In this document: piece by piece, positions 1 to 10,762 of the stretch | Layout of the letters: every line of letters begins with the position of its first letter | How positions within the stretch are numbered: the stretch's first letter is position 1 | Origin: Frigoribacterium sp. Leaf415 | Lineage (GTDB): Bacteria > Actinomycetota > Actinomycetes > Actinomycetales > Microbacteriaceae | Length of the DNA stretch: 64,000 nt | Assembly: GCF_001424645.1 (NCBI RefSeq) | Contig: NZ_LMQR01000001.1 | Location: forward strand, 2,864,621-2,928,620 | Direction of reading: 5' to 3' | Position numbers and translations under genes: made by a program | Notes under the pieces: model-generated | Databases searched by the model: none | The model's input: the letters and a program-made list of their open reading frames with translations, nothing else | What the model was told of the DNA's origin: nothing

Positions 1-1
1 G

Positions 2-145
2 CGTCGCCTCCGCCGCAACTGGTACGGCTCGCGCGAGCGGCGTACCGCAGTCCGCTCCCTCGTGGGCGTCGCCCTCGACGTCGTCGGCGTCTACCGCGAC
101 GGCTACCGCCTCCCCCGGGAGGCGCGCGCGGCCGACCGGCGCTAG
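2..145 (+). CDS. C-terminal end of an unrecognised protein
   Basis: An open frame enters from the left edge and stops with TAG at 143-145, giving 47 residues that are very rich in arginine (motifs NWYGS, LDVVGVYRDGY, LPREARAADRR). Base composition and third-position GC match the neighbouring genes, so it is probably the tail of a real gene, but too little is visible to assign a family. The last codons carry a copy of the dispersed motif core (118-126), read as REAR. The gene converges on the antiporter encoded on the opposite strand, with about 90 bp between them that hold nothing I recognise. Confidence 0.45.
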   Translation, partial: RRLRRNWYGSRERRTAVRSLVGVALDVVGVYRDGYRLPREARAADRR

Positions 146-233
146 TCCCGGTCACCGAGGCGTCCGGGGTGACGTGCTAGCCACATGTGTTGCTTTTTCG
201 CCTACATACGAGGCACCGGGCTATCGGCCGGGG

Positions 234-2090
234 TCAGTCGGCGAGGCGGCCGCGGAGCTCGATCGCGATCTCGGAGGCGTCGAGGTTGGTGAGGGCGTCC
301 GCGAGGACGTCGGCGTCGAACAGGCCGTTGTCGCGGGCGTCGAGCAGGGCCTCCCGCTGCGCGGCCAGCATCGCCAGGGTGTGGGCCACCGACGCGTCGA
401 AGCCCTCCTTCGAGCGGTCGACCGTGCGGGGGTCGGGGCCCGGGACGGTGTCGGCGCTCGTCCGCATCAGCTCGAAGATCTTGGTGCGCTCGGACTCGTT
501 CTGCGCGTGCTCCGCGGCCTCGTCGACCGGCGGCGACAGACGCCGCAACAGGGGCCCGATCGTCCCGCCCTGCAGCAGCAGCGACAGCGCCGCCACCGCG
601 AACGCGATCAACACCAGCACCGGACGCTGCGGGGTGTCCTCGGGCAGCGTCTGCGCCGCCGCGACCGTCACCGCCCCGCGCATGCCCGCCCAGACGACGG
701 CCGTGCCGTCTCGCCAGCCGAGCGGCTGACGCAGGAAGTACTCGATGTCGGCCAGGCCCTGCGTGACGCGCCTCGTGAACTGGTCGAGCGTGCGTTGCGA
801 CGGGGTGCGCGGCGATCGGTCGCGGCCCGATCGGGTGCGCGGCTCGACGCGCCTCGGGCTGCGCGGCGTGCGGGCACGGGGTGACCGACCGGTCGACGCG
901 ACGTCCGCGGGGTCGCCCACCGCGCCTCCTGCGGTGTCGCCGGAACCGGAGCCGGCACGGACACCGGCCTCGAGCTGCCGCGGGTCGCTGCGCGCCCGCC
1001 GGTTCATCTCGGCGAACGAGCCGCCGGCGCCCTCGGACTCGATGCGGTCTTGCATGCTCTGCACCCGCGGCTGCATCGCCTCGGCGTGACGCGCCCTGGC
1101 CGACAGGAAGCGCAGCAGCGGGGCCACGTACGCCGCCCGCACGACGATCGTCAGCGCCAACGCACCGAGCGCGATCAGCAGCGCCGGCACCACGCCGGAG
1201 TGGTCCTCTTGCACGTCCGTGACGATCGACTTGATCTGCAGGCCCATGGTGAGGAAGACGGCCCCCTCGAGCACGAGCTCGACCGTGCGCCAGTTCTGCG
1301 TGTCCGACAGGCGGTTCTGAGGCGAGAGCACCCGAGGCGCCCGGACCCCCGTGACGAGGCCCGCCACCACCGCCGCGACGAGCCCGGACGCCCCGACGGC
1401 GCTCGCCGGGAGCGACGCGACGAACGGCACCGCGAACGAGATCACCGTGTTGACGGTCGAGTCGGTGACGCGCCTCCGCACGGCGAGGTTGGCCCAGCCG
1501 ACGACCAGACCGATCACGAGGGCCACGACGACCGAGTAGGCGAACGTGCCCAGCGCACCCCAGAACGAGAAGGAGGCGGCGGTCGCCACGATCGCGGTGC
1601 GCAACAGCACCAGCGCGGTCGCGTCGTTGAGCAGGCTCTCGCCGTCGAGCATGGCGACGACCCGCTTCGACACCGACGTCTGCTTGACGATCGACGTCGC
1701 GACCGCGTCCGTCGGGCTGATCACGGCGCCGAGCGCGACACCCCAGGCGAAGCCGAGGTCGGGCAGGACGAGCTGGAAGAACACGCCGAGCAGCAGGGCG
1801 GTCGCCACGACCAGCACGACCGACAGGCCGCTGATCGCCCCGAACTCGCGACGGAAGTTCATCGCCGGCATCGACACGGCCGACGAGTAGAGCAGCGGCG
1901 GCAGGACGCCGGCGAGGATCAGCTCGGGGTCGATCTCGATCGCCGCGAACACCGGCAGGAAGCTCGCGGCGACCCCGACGGCGACCAGCAACAGCGGGGC
2001 GGCGACTCCGAGGCGGGGGCCGACGAGGGTCGCAGCGGCGATCACCACGAAACCGGTGACCAGCACGACCAGCAGGTCGGCCATCTCCAT
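234..2090 (-). CDS. CPA1-family Na+/H+ antiporter
   Basis: An integral membrane protein of 618 residues that should exchange sodium (or potassium) for protons across the cytoplasmic membrane. Visible family marks are an N-terminal run of hydrophobic helices, the ISPTDAVA motif (about residues 124-131) with the ion-binding aspartate, the GESLLNDATALVL motif (about 149-161) with a second aspartate, and WAGMRGAVTVA near residue 465. Between the last two transmembrane blocks lies a hydrophilic insertion of about 110 residues rich in R, S, P and G that family members usually lack; it contains one dispersed-motif copy (921-929). The ATG overlaps the stop of the upstream HTH gene (ATGA), so the two are translationally coupled. 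An ATG six bases further in is also possible. Confidence 0.9.
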   Translation of the reverse strand: MEMADLLVVLVTGFVVIAAATLVGPRLGVAAPLLLVAVGVAASFLPVFAAIEIDPELILAGVLPPLLYSSAVSMPAMNFRREFGAISGLSVVLVVATALLLGVFFQLVLPDLGFAWGVALGAVISPTDAVATSIVKQTSVSKRVVAMLDGESLLNDATALVLLRTAIVATAASFSFWGALGTFAYSVVVALVIGLVVGWANLAVRRRVTDSTVNTVISFAVPFVASLPASAVGASGLVAAVVAGLVTGVRAPRVLSPQNRLSDTQNWRTVELVLEGAVFLTMGLQIKSIVTDVQEDHSGVVPALLIALGALALTIVVRAAYVAPLLRFLSARARHAEAMQPRVQSMQDRIESEGAGGSFAEMNRRARSDPRQLEAGVRAGSGSGDTAGGAVGDPADVASTGRSPRARTPRSPRRVEPRTRSGRDRSPRTPSQRTLDQFTRRVTQGLADIEYFLRQPLGWRDGTAVVWAGMRGAVTVAAAQTLPEDTPQRPVLVLIAFAVAALSLLLQGGTIGPLLRRLSPPVDEAAEHAQNESERTKIFELMRTSADTVPGPDPRTVDRSKEGFDASVAHTLAMLAAQREALLDARDNGLFDADVLADALTNLDASEIAIELRGRLAD

Positions 2091-2725
2091 CAGTCGTCGA
2101 CCAGGACGCGGAGGGCCTCGACGAGCGCCCGGTTGCCGGCGCGGAGGGCGGCGACCTCGGCCTCGAGGGCGGTGAGGCGGCTGTCGGCGGGTGCGGGTGC
2201 GGGGCCCGGAGCGGGTGCGGGCTCGGGGTCCGGAGTGGGTGTGGGTGCGGGTGCGGACTGCGGCTCGGGTTCGCTCTCAGGTGTCGGCTCGGGATCGGGG
2301 GCAGGATCTGACGCCGCCCAGGGGTCCTGCTCCGGCTCCGGCTCCGGGTCGGACGCGATGTCTGTCTGCGGTACGGACTCGGTCTGCGACACGGCCTCGA
2401 CGTCGGGCTCGGGCTCGCTCGCGGGCTCCGGAGGTGCGGCGGGCTGCGGAGCCTCGATCGCTTCGTCGTCCGTGGGGGACTCGACCCGCGCCTCCTTGGT
2501 GGTCTTGACGACCTGCGAGAACTTGGGGCGGGGCTTCCGCTTCGGCTTCGCGGACTCGGGCGAGGCCTCGTCGACCCAGTCGCTGAGGGTCTGCCGCGGG
2601 ACGTTGAACTCTTCCGCGACGACGGTGAGGACGTTGCGGTCGGTCGGGTTGGTCATCCGACGCTGCAGCACGCGGGCCGTCGCGGCCTCTCGCGTCTCGT
2701 CGTCGTACCACTCGTCGAAAGGCAT
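2090..2725 (-). CDS. HTH protein with Pro/Glu-rich linker and coiled-coil tail
   Basis: A 211-residue protein in three parts. Residues 1-55 resemble the helix-turn-helix of IS3-type OrfA proteins (a region reading VVAEEFNVPRQTLSDWV). Residues 56-175 are a charged then Pro/Glu/Asp-Pro-rich spacer with short tandem repeats. Residues 176-211 are a predicted coiled coil (LTALEAEVAALRAGNRALVEALRVL). There is no DDE catalytic domain, no second transposase frame and no terminal inverted repeats, so it is not an active transposase; a DNA-binding protein that oligomerises through its tail is more likely. It is the first gene of a two-gene operon with the antiporter and might regulate it. A copy of the dispersed motif (2487-2495) is read here as KEARVE. 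Confidence 0.7.
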   Translation of the reverse strand: MPFDEWYDDETREAATARVLQRRMTNPTDRNVLTVVAEEFNVPRQTLSDWVDEASPESAKPKRKPRPKFSQVVKTTKEARVESPTDDEAIEAPQPAAPPEPASEPEPDVEAVSQTESVPQTDIASDPEPEPEQDPWAASDPAPDPEPTPESEPEPQSAPAPTPTPDPEPAPAPGPAPAPADSRLTALEAEVAALRAGNRALVEALRVLVDD

Positions 2726-2754
2726 GCTCCGATTCTAGGGAGCAGGGAACCGCA

Positions 2755-2783
2755 GGAGGCGCGGGTCACCCGAGCCGCGCCTC
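2755..2783. repeat. Inverted pair of the dispersed motif
   Basis: GAGGCGCGG at 2756-2764 faces CCGCGCCTC at 2775-2783, giving a 9-bp stem with a 10-base loop in the gap between two divergent genes. It lies upstream of the inositol transporter promoter, so it is not a terminator of either neighbour. Confidence 0.6.
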
Positions 2784-2817
2784 ATCGCCTCCGTCGACTC
2801 ACGGAGTCCATGACGGA

Positions 2818-2846
2818 TTGACAGGACATACAGACATGGCTAGCCT
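2818..2846 (+). promoter_or_regulatory. Sigma-70-type promoter of the inositol cluster
   Basis: TTGACA at 2818-2823, a 17-base spacer and TAGCCT at 2841-2846 form a strong actinobacterial housekeeping promoter; transcription would start near 2853, about 67 bases before the transporter's GTG. The -35 box overlaps TTGACAGGACATAC (2818-2831), which recurs with two changes in the leader of the GntR-type regulator at 15081-15094. That makes it a good candidate operator for repression by that regulator. Confidence 0.75.
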
Positions 2847-2919
2847 CGTCTTGTCGCCGTTGCTGGGGCGACGACCCGCACCGACGCGGGAAGCTGTAAC
2901 CACAACCAATGGAGGAATC

Positions 2920-4368
2920 GTGGTCACCGACACATCGGGCAGTTCGCCCCGAGTAGCTCTTCCCGCCCTGGTCTCGGGCCCGCACACCAAGCGCCTCGGC
3001 ACCGTCGCGGTCATCGCCACCTTCGGTGGGCTGCTCTTCGGCTACGACACGGGCGTGATCAACGGCGCGCTCGACTCGATGGAGGAGAGCCTCGGGCTCA
3101 CGCCGGCCAGCGAGGGCATCATGGTCTCGGCCATCCTCATCGGGGCAGCGGTCGGGGCGTTCTTCATCGGGCGCATCTCGGACGCCTTCGGGCGCAAGCC
3201 CACCATCAACACCCTCGCCATCCTGTTCTTCTTCGCCGCCCTCGCCTGCGTGCTCGCCCCCACCTGGGAGTTCCTCACCGGGGCACGGTTCTTCCTCGGC
3301 ATCGCGGTCGGCGGTGCCTCGGTCACCGTTCCGGTGTTCCTCGCCGAGCTCGCCCCCACCGAGCAGCGCGGCGGCCTCGTCAGCCGCAACGAGCTCATGA
3401 TCGTCTCGGGGCAGCTCGCCGCCTTCACGATCAACGCCGTCATCGGCAGCGTCTGGGGCGAGCACGACAACGTGTGGCGCTACATGCTGTCGGTCGCGGT
3501 GCTGCCCGCGATCGCCCTCTTCATCGGCATGTTCCGCGTCCCCGAGAGCCCTCGCTGGCTGATCGCCAAGGGCCGCGACGACGACGCGCTCGCCGTGCTC
3601 AAGCAGATCCGCGCCGACGACCGGGCGGTGGCCGAGATGGCCGAGGTGCGCCTCCTCGCCGACGAAGAGAAAGAGGCCAAGAGCGCCCGCCTCGCCGACC
3701 TCATCGCCGAGCCCTGGCTCCGCAAGATCTTGTTCATCGGCATCGGCCTGGCCGTCGCGCAGCAGCTGACGGGCATCAACTCGATCATGTACTACGGCAC
3801 CCAGGTGCTGCAGCAGTCCGGCTTCTCGCAGAGCGGGGCCCTGATCGCCAACGTCGGGGCCGGCGTCATCGCCGTCGTCGCCATGCTCGTCGCCCTGCGC
3901 ATCATCAACAAGGTCGGACGGCGCACCATGCTCATGGTCGGCTTCGCCGGCGTCACGATCTTCCACCTGCTGATCGGCCTGTCGTCGTTGCTGATCCCCG
4001 AGGGTCTCGGCCGCGCCATCGTCGTCCTGATCTTCGTCATCGGCTTCGTCGGCACCATGCAGGGCACCATCGGCCCCCTCGTCTGGCTGATGCTCAGCGA
4101 GATCTTCCCCCTCAAGCTGCGCGGCGTCGGCATGGGGCTCACGGTGCTGATCCTCTGGCTGACCAACTTCGCCGTCAGCCTGCTCTTCCCGATCCTCGTC
4201 GCCGGCATCGGCATCTCGACGACGTTCTTCATCTTCGCGGTGCTCAACGCCGGGTCGTTCCTCTTCGCCGTGAAGAAGGTCCCCGAGACGAACGGGCGTT
4301 CGCTCGAGCAACTCGAAGAGGACTTCAGCACCGGTGCCATCTACGTCGTGAAGAACGGCAAGAAGTGA
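2920..4368 (+). CDS. iolT: MFS sugar-porter, probable myo-inositol/proton symporter
   Basis: A 482-residue, twelve-helix transporter of the sugar-porter family. It shows GLLFGYDTGVINGA in helix 1, the GRISDAFGRK loop motif, VPESPRWL after helix 6, the QQLTGINSIMYY signature of helix 7, and NKVGRR. The GTG at 2920 is chosen because GGAGGA lies at 2911-2916 and a good promoter lies upstream; an in-frame ATG at 2818 would overlap that promoter. Being the first gene of the inositol catabolic cluster, it most likely imports myo-inositol; other polyols or sugars cannot be excluded. The next gene, iolC, begins 40 bases after its stop, preceded by CGAAAGGA. Confidence 0.88.
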   Translation: MVTDTSGSSPRVALPALVSGPHTKRLGTVAVIATFGGLLFGYDTGVINGALDSMEESLGLTPASEGIMVSAILIGAAVGAFFIGRISDAFGRKPTINTLAILFFFAALACVLAPTWEFLTGARFFLGIAVGGASVTVPVFLAELAPTEQRGGLVSRNELMIVSGQLAAFTINAVIGSVWGEHDNVWRYMLSVAVLPAIALFIGMFRVPESPRWLIAKGRDDDALAVLKQIRADDRAVAEMAEVRLLADEEKEAKSARLADLIAEPWLRKILFIGIGLAVAQQLTGINSIMYYGTQVLQQSGFSQSGALIANVGAGVIAVVAMLVALRIINKVGRRTMLMVGFAGVTIFHLLIGLSSLLIPEGLGRAIVVLIFVIGFVGTMQGTIGPLVWLMLSEIFPLKLRGVGMGLTVLILWLTNFAVSLLFPILVAGIGISTTFFIFAVLNAGSFLFAVKKVPETNGRSLEQLEEDFSTGAIYVVKNGKK

Positions 4369-4408
4369 CCACGACCGCACGCCCGGCTCTCGAAAGGACG
4401 ACCACGTC

Positions 4409-5377
4409 ATGACCGATCGCAACGACACCGCCCCCTACGAGGTCCTGACCATGGGTCGCGTCGGCGTCGACATCTACCCGCAGCAGTCGGGTGTTCCCCT
4501 CGAAGAGGTCGAGACCTTCAGCAAATCCGTCGGGGGCAGCGCGACCAACGTCGCCATCGCCGCGGCTCGGCACGGTCGCCGGTCCGCCGTGGTCACCCGC
4601 ACCGGCGACGACCCCTTCGGCCGCTACATCGTCCGAGAGCTCGAGCGGCTCGGCGTCTCGACCCGGCTCGTCTCGACCGTCGACGGGCTGAACACCCCGG
4701 TCACGTTCTGCGAGATCTTCCCGCCCGACGACTTCCCGCTCTACTTCTACCGGCAGCCGAAGGCACCCGACCTCATGATCACCGCGGGCTCGCTCGACCT
4801 CGCCGCCGTCGAGCAGGCCACGGTCTTCTGGGCCACGGTCACCGGCCTCAGCGAAGAACCGAGCAGGCAGGCGCATCACGTGGCCTGGCAGGCCCGGGGT
4901 CGTCGTCCCCTGACGATCCTCGACCTCGACTACCGCCCCATGTTCTGGAAGAGCCCCGAGGTCGCCACCCGCGAGGTCGGGCGCGCCCTCGAGCACGTCA
5001 CCGTCGCCGTCGGCAACCGCGAAGAGTGCGAGATCGCCGTCGGCGAGACCGAGCCCGAGCGGGCGGCCGACGCCCTCCTCGAACGAGGCGTCGAACTCGC
5101 CGTCGTCAAGCAGGGCCCCAAGGGCGTCCTCGCCAAGACGCGAGACGAACGGATCGAGGTGCCCGCGCACCTCGTCCAGGTCATCAACGGCCTGGGGTCG
5201 GGCGACGGGTTCGGCGGGGCGCTCTGCCACGGCCTGATCGAAGGATGGTCGCTCGACCGCACCCTGCGCTTCGCCAACGCGGCCGGCGGCATCGTCGCCA
5301 CCCGGTTCGAGTGCTCCACCGCCATGCCCACCACCGACGAGGTCGAGGCCGTCCTCGAGGAGGCGCACCATGTCTGA
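4409..5377 (+). CDS. iolC: 5-dehydro-2-deoxygluconokinase
   Basis: A PfkB-family sugar kinase of 322 residues that phosphorylates 5-dehydro-2-deoxy-gluconate (DKG) in inositol breakdown. The N-terminal substrate-binding GGSATNVA motif is at residues 42-49, and the C-terminal ATP and anion-hole motif GLGSGDGFGG starts at 261, with Asp266 as the expected catalytic base. A ribosome binding site CGAAAGGA stands about ten bases before the ATG. Its last eight bases overlap the start of the next gene, so the two are co-translated. Family and context agree; other PfkB kinases share the fold, so the substrate is inferred from the cluster. Confidence 0.9.
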   Translation: MTDRNDTAPYEVLTMGRVGVDIYPQQSGVPLEEVETFSKSVGGSATNVAIAAARHGRRSAVVTRTGDDPFGRYIVRELERLGVSTRLVSTVDGLNTPVTFCEIFPPDDFPLYFYRQPKAPDLMITAGSLDLAAVEQATVFWATVTGLSEEPSRQAHHVAWQARGRRPLTILDLDYRPMFWKSPEVATREVGRALEHVTVAVGNREECEIAVGETEPERAADALLERGVELAVVKQGPKGVLAKTRDERIEVPAHLVQVINGLGSGDGFGGALCHGLIEGWSLDRTLRFANAAGGIVATRFECSTAMPTTDEVEAVLEEAHHV

Positions 5378-6293
5378 TCGCACCGCCCCGGTTCTCGACT
5401 TCGAGCGCCTCCGCACCCTCCGGGCCGCCGAACCGCACCGGGTGGCCGAGGCCCTCGCCGCCCGCACGCGGCCCGCCCCCCTGGCGGCCGACGGACGCCT
5501 CTTCATCGTCGCGGCGGACCACCCCGCCCGTGGTGCTCTCGGCGTCCGCGGAGACGCGACCGCCATGGCCGACCGCTACGACCTCCTCCGTCGACTCGTC
5601 GTCGCCCTCGACCGACCCGGCGTCGACGGCGTGCTCGGCACCCCCGACATCCTCGAGGACCTCGCCCTGCTCGGTGCCCTCGACGGCAAGGTCGTCGTCG
5701 GAAGCATGAACCGCGGCGGGCTCCAGGGCGCCACGTTCGAGCTGGACGACCGCTTCACCGCGTACTCGGCCGCGTCGATCGCCGACTCCCGGTTCGACTT
5801 CGCGAAACTGCTCGTCCGCGTCGCCCTCGACGACCCCGGCACGGCTTCGACCCTCGCCGCGACGGCACGCGCGGTGACCGAGTCGGCCAGGCTGCGCCTC
5901 CCGATCATGCTCGAGCCCTTCATGAGCTCGTGGGTCGACGGGCGCGTGACGAACGACCTCACGGCCGACGCCGTCATCAAGTCGGTCGCCATCGCGTCCG
6001 GTCTCGGCGAATCGTCGGCCTACAGCTGGCTCAAGCTGCCCGTCGTCGACGACATGGAACGCGTGATGGCGGCGACGACCCTGCCCACGCTGCTGCTGGG
6101 GGGCGACCCCGCCGTCGACCCGGCCGACACCTACGCCCGCTGGGCCGCGGCCCTGGCCCTCCCCGGCGTCCGCGGGCTCGTCGTCGGGCGCACCCTGCTC
6201 TACCCGAGCGACGACGACGTCGCCGCAGCCGTGGACCACGCGGCCGGGCTCGTCCACCCACCCTCGACCACGAACGGATCGGCAGAACGATGA
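5370..6293 (+). CDS. Cgl0159-type (beta/alpha)8 protein, probable DKGP aldolase
   Basis: A 307-residue protein matching the actinobacterial Cgl0159 family of TIM-barrel proteins, which sit in inositol clusters and resemble deoxyribose-phosphate and class I aldolases. It contains RLFIVAADHPARGALG near residue 45, KVVVGSMNRGG near 108 and IMLEPFMSSW near 178. No IolJ-like class II aldolase is present in this cluster, so this protein is the best candidate to split 2-deoxy-5-keto-gluconate-6-phosphate. That role is inferred from position and fold. The ATG follows GAGGAGGCGC (5356-5365), a copy of the dispersed motif used as ribosome binding site, and lies inside the end of iolC. Its stop overlaps the start of iolA. 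Confidence 0.78.
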   Translation: MSDRTAPVLDFERLRTLRAAEPHRVAEALAARTRPAPLAADGRLFIVAADHPARGALGVRGDATAMADRYDLLRRLVVALDRPGVDGVLGTPDILEDLALLGALDGKVVVGSMNRGGLQGATFELDDRFTAYSAASIADSRFDFAKLLVRVALDDPGTASTLAATARAVTESARLRLPIMLEPFMSSWVDGRVTNDLTADAVIKSVAIASGLGESSAYSWLKLPVVDDMERVMAATTLPTLLLGGDPAVDPADTYARWAAALALPGVRGLVVGRTLLYPSDDDVAAAVDHAAGLVHPPSTTNGSAER

Positions 6294-7822
6294 CCAGCAC
6301 CACCAGCACGCACACCGGCAACGCCGCCACCGATCGCCCCCTGGTCGCGCACTGGATCGACAACGCCGAGGTGCCCGGCACGAGCGGCCGCACCGCCCCC
6401 GTCTACGACCCGGCCCTCGGGGTCGCGACCAAGGACGTCTCGCTTGCCGACGCCTCCGAGATCGAGGCCGCCGTCGCCTCGGCACGACGGGCGTTCCCCG
6501 CCTGGCGCGACCTCTCGATCACGAAGCGTCAGCAGATCATGTTCCGCTTCCGTGAGCTGCTGAACGAGCGCAAGGGCGAACTTGCCGAGATCCTCACGAG
6601 CGAACACGGCAAGGTGCTGAGCGACGCCCTCGGCGAGATCACCCGCGGCCTCGAGGTCGTCGAACTGGCGACCGGGTTCCCCCACCTGATCAAGGGCGAG
6701 TTCTCGCAGCAGGTCTCCACCGGGGTGGACGTCTACTCGACCAAGGCTCCCCTCGGCGTGGTCGGCGTCATCAGTCCCTTCAACTTCCCGGCCATGGTGC
6801 CGATGTGGTTCTTCCCGATCGCGATCGCGGTCGGGAACACCGTCGTGTTGAAGCCGTCCGAGAAAGACCCGTCCAGCGCCATGTTCCTCGCCCGTCTCTT
6901 CGCCGAGGCCGGTTTGCCCGAGGGTGTGTTCAACGTCCTCCACGGCGACAAGGAGGCCGTCGACGGCCTGCTCGAGCACCCCGACGTGAAGGCCATCTCG
7001 TTCGTCGGGTCGACGCCCATCGCCCGGTACATCTACGAGACCGCCGCCCGGCACGGCAAGCGCGTCCAGGCCCTCGGCGGTGCCAAGAACCACATGCTCG
7101 TGCTGCCCGACGCCGACCTCGACCTGGTGGCCGACAGCGCGATCAACGCCGGATTCGGCTCGGCGGGCGAGCGCTGCATGGCCATCAGCGTGGTCGTCGC
7201 GGTCGAACCCGTGGCCGACGAACTGATCGAGAAGATCACCTCACGCATGGCCGGCCTCACCGTCGGCGACGGCCGCCGCAGCTGCGACATGGGCCCTCTC
7301 GTCACCGAGCAGCACCGGGACAAGGTCGCGAGCTACATCGACATCGCCCTCGCCGACGGAGCCGACGTCGTCGTCGACGGCCGGGGCGTCGAGGTCGACG
7401 GTGAGGCCGACGGCTTCTGGCTCGGGCCCACCCTGATCGACAAGGTGCCGCTCACCAGCCGCGTCTACACCGAAGAGATCTTCGGGCCGGTGCTGTCGAT
7501 CGTGCGCGTCGCGTCGTACGACGAGGGCGTCGCCCTCATCAACGCCGGTGCCTACGGCAACGGAACGGCGATCTTCACCAACGACGGAGGCGCGGCGCGG
7601 CGATTCCAGGCCGAGATCGAGGTCGGCATGATCGGCATCAACGTGCCCATCCCGGTGCCCGTCGCGTACTACTCGTTCGGCGGCTTCAAAGACAGCATCT
7701 TCGGTTCGGACAAGGCCTACGGCCTGCAGGGCTTCGAGTTCTACACCCGCGAGAAGGCGATCACGTCGCGCTGGCTGGACCCGAGCCACGGCGGCGTCGA
7801 CCTGGGCTTCCCCCAGAACTGA
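6290..7822 (+). CDS. iolA: CoA-acylating methylmalonate-semialdehyde dehydrogenase
   Basis: A 510-residue aldehyde dehydrogenase of the MmsA/IolA group. It oxidises malonate semialdehyde (and methylmalonate semialdehyde) to acetyl-CoA (propionyl-CoA), with NAD and CoA, as the last step of the inositol route. Visible are the NAD-binding ISPFNFPAMVP (161-171) typical of this branch, the VGSTP turn at 239-243, the catalytic Cys296 in GERCMAI, and EEIFGPVLS. The start is set by the ATGA overlap with the upstream gene; a longer frame exists but would run through that gene. A motif core lies inside at 7586-7594. Confidence 0.93.
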   Translation: MTSTTSTHTGNAATDRPLVAHWIDNAEVPGTSGRTAPVYDPALGVATKDVSLADASEIEAAVASARRAFPAWRDLSITKRQQIMFRFRELLNERKGELAEILTSEHGKVLSDALGEITRGLEVVELATGFPHLIKGEFSQQVSTGVDVYSTKAPLGVVGVISPFNFPAMVPMWFFPIAIAVGNTVVLKPSEKDPSSAMFLARLFAEAGLPEGVFNVLHGDKEAVDGLLEHPDVKAISFVGSTPIARYIYETAARHGKRVQALGGAKNHMLVLPDADLDLVADSAINAGFGSAGERCMAISVVVAVEPVADELIEKITSRMAGLTVGDGRRSCDMGPLVTEQHRDKVASYIDIALADGADVVVDGRGVEVDGEADGFWLGPTLIDKVPLTSRVYTEEIFGPVLSIVRVASYDEGVALINAGAYGNGTAIFTNDGGAARRFQAEIEVGMIGINVPIPVPVAYYSFGGFKDSIFGSDKAYGLQGFEFYTREKAITSRWLDPSHGGVDLGFPQN

Positions 7823-7896
7823 CCGCCGGCCCGATCTGTCCCCAGGCAGGACCCCGCGGCCCCCGGGCCGCTCCGCTCGATGATGAGGTGGACGAC

Positions 7897-8819
7897 ATGA
7901 ACGACGACCCCCGCTGGTTCTTCCCCCGCGGCGACCTGACCCGCGACGGCTGGCAGACCGTCGTCGACGGCGACCTCGACGGTTGGCAGCACACCGGCCT
8001 GCGCGTCGGCGAGCTCGGTGACGGTGTCTCCTTGCACCTCGCCGCCGGTGGGCTCGAGCGCATGGTGGTGCCGCTGACCGGTGACGTCGTGGTCGAGTGG
8101 AGCGACGCCCGAGGTGGGTCGGGCACCCTCGAGCTCGCCGGGCGGGCGTCCGTCTTCGACGGGCCGGCCGACGTCGCCTACCTGGGCGTCCGGACGGAGG
8201 CGGTGGTCACCGGGCACGGTCGGGTCGCGGTCGCCGAGGCACCCGCCGACCAGGTGCTCGACGTGCAGGTGCTCCGTCGTGACGACATCCCCGTCGAGAT
8301 CCGCGGAGCCGGTCGATCGACCCGCCAGGTGCACAACTTCGGCACCCCGGACGGGCTGCACGCCCAGAAGCTCATCGTCTGCGAGGTCGTGACGCCCGCC
8401 GAGAACTGGTCGTCGTACCCTCCGCACAAGCACGACGAGGGGGTGCCCGGCACCGAGTCCCGCCTCGAAGAGATCTACTACTTCGAATCCGCCGTCAGCC
8501 GCGGCCTCGACGCCCCCTCGCAGGCCGACCCGTTCGGCATGTTCGCCACCTACAGCTCAGCTGCGGGGCAGATCGACGTGAACGCCCTCGTCCGCACCGG
8601 TGACGTCGCCCTCGTCCCGTTCGGCTACCACGGCCCCGCCGTCGCCGCCCCGGGCTACGACCTCTACTACCTCAACGTCATGGCGGGGCCCGACCCCGAG
8701 CGCGCCTGGCTGATCACCGACGACCCGGCCCACGGTTGGGTCCGTGCCGGTTGGGAGTCCCAGGCTCCCGACCCCCGGCTGCCCTACCTCCCCACCGCAC
8801 CCTCGAAAGGACCGCGTCG

Positions 8820-8823
<4 letters not shown>
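7897..8823 (+). CDS. iolB: 5-deoxy-glucuronate isomerase
   Basis: A 308-residue cupin protein that isomerises 5-deoxy-D-glucuronate to DKG, the substrate of IolC. Metal-binding features are the PPHKHD motif (His177, His179), EEIYYF about ten residues later, and a further histidine in PFGYHGP. I prefer the ATG at 7897 because GAGGTGG lies at 7885-7891; an in-frame GTG at 7888 would fall inside that site. The stop overlaps the start of iolD (ATGA). Confidence 0.92.
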
Positions 8824-10718
<1,895 letters not shown>

Positions 10719-10762
10719 CACCGCCGAACCTCACCCGCACCCTCTCGAAAGGCACCGCCGCC

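Noticed and set aside
2560..2725. An insertion sequence at the HTH gene
   Set aside because: No catalytic domain, second frame, terminal inverted repeats or target duplication is visible.
1050..2738. A 562-codon open frame on the plus strand opposite the antiporter and HTH genes
   Set aside because: It is a shadow of minus-strand genes with clear family motifs; its product is His/Arg/Gln/Asp-rich without any fold, as expected from antisense of GC-rich codons.
2782..4428. A 548-codon open frame on the minus strand opposite the inositol transporter
   Set aside because: The plus-strand frame encodes a full MFS transporter with promoter and ribosome binding site; the antisense product is a low-complexity Asp/Glu/Gly/Arg chain.
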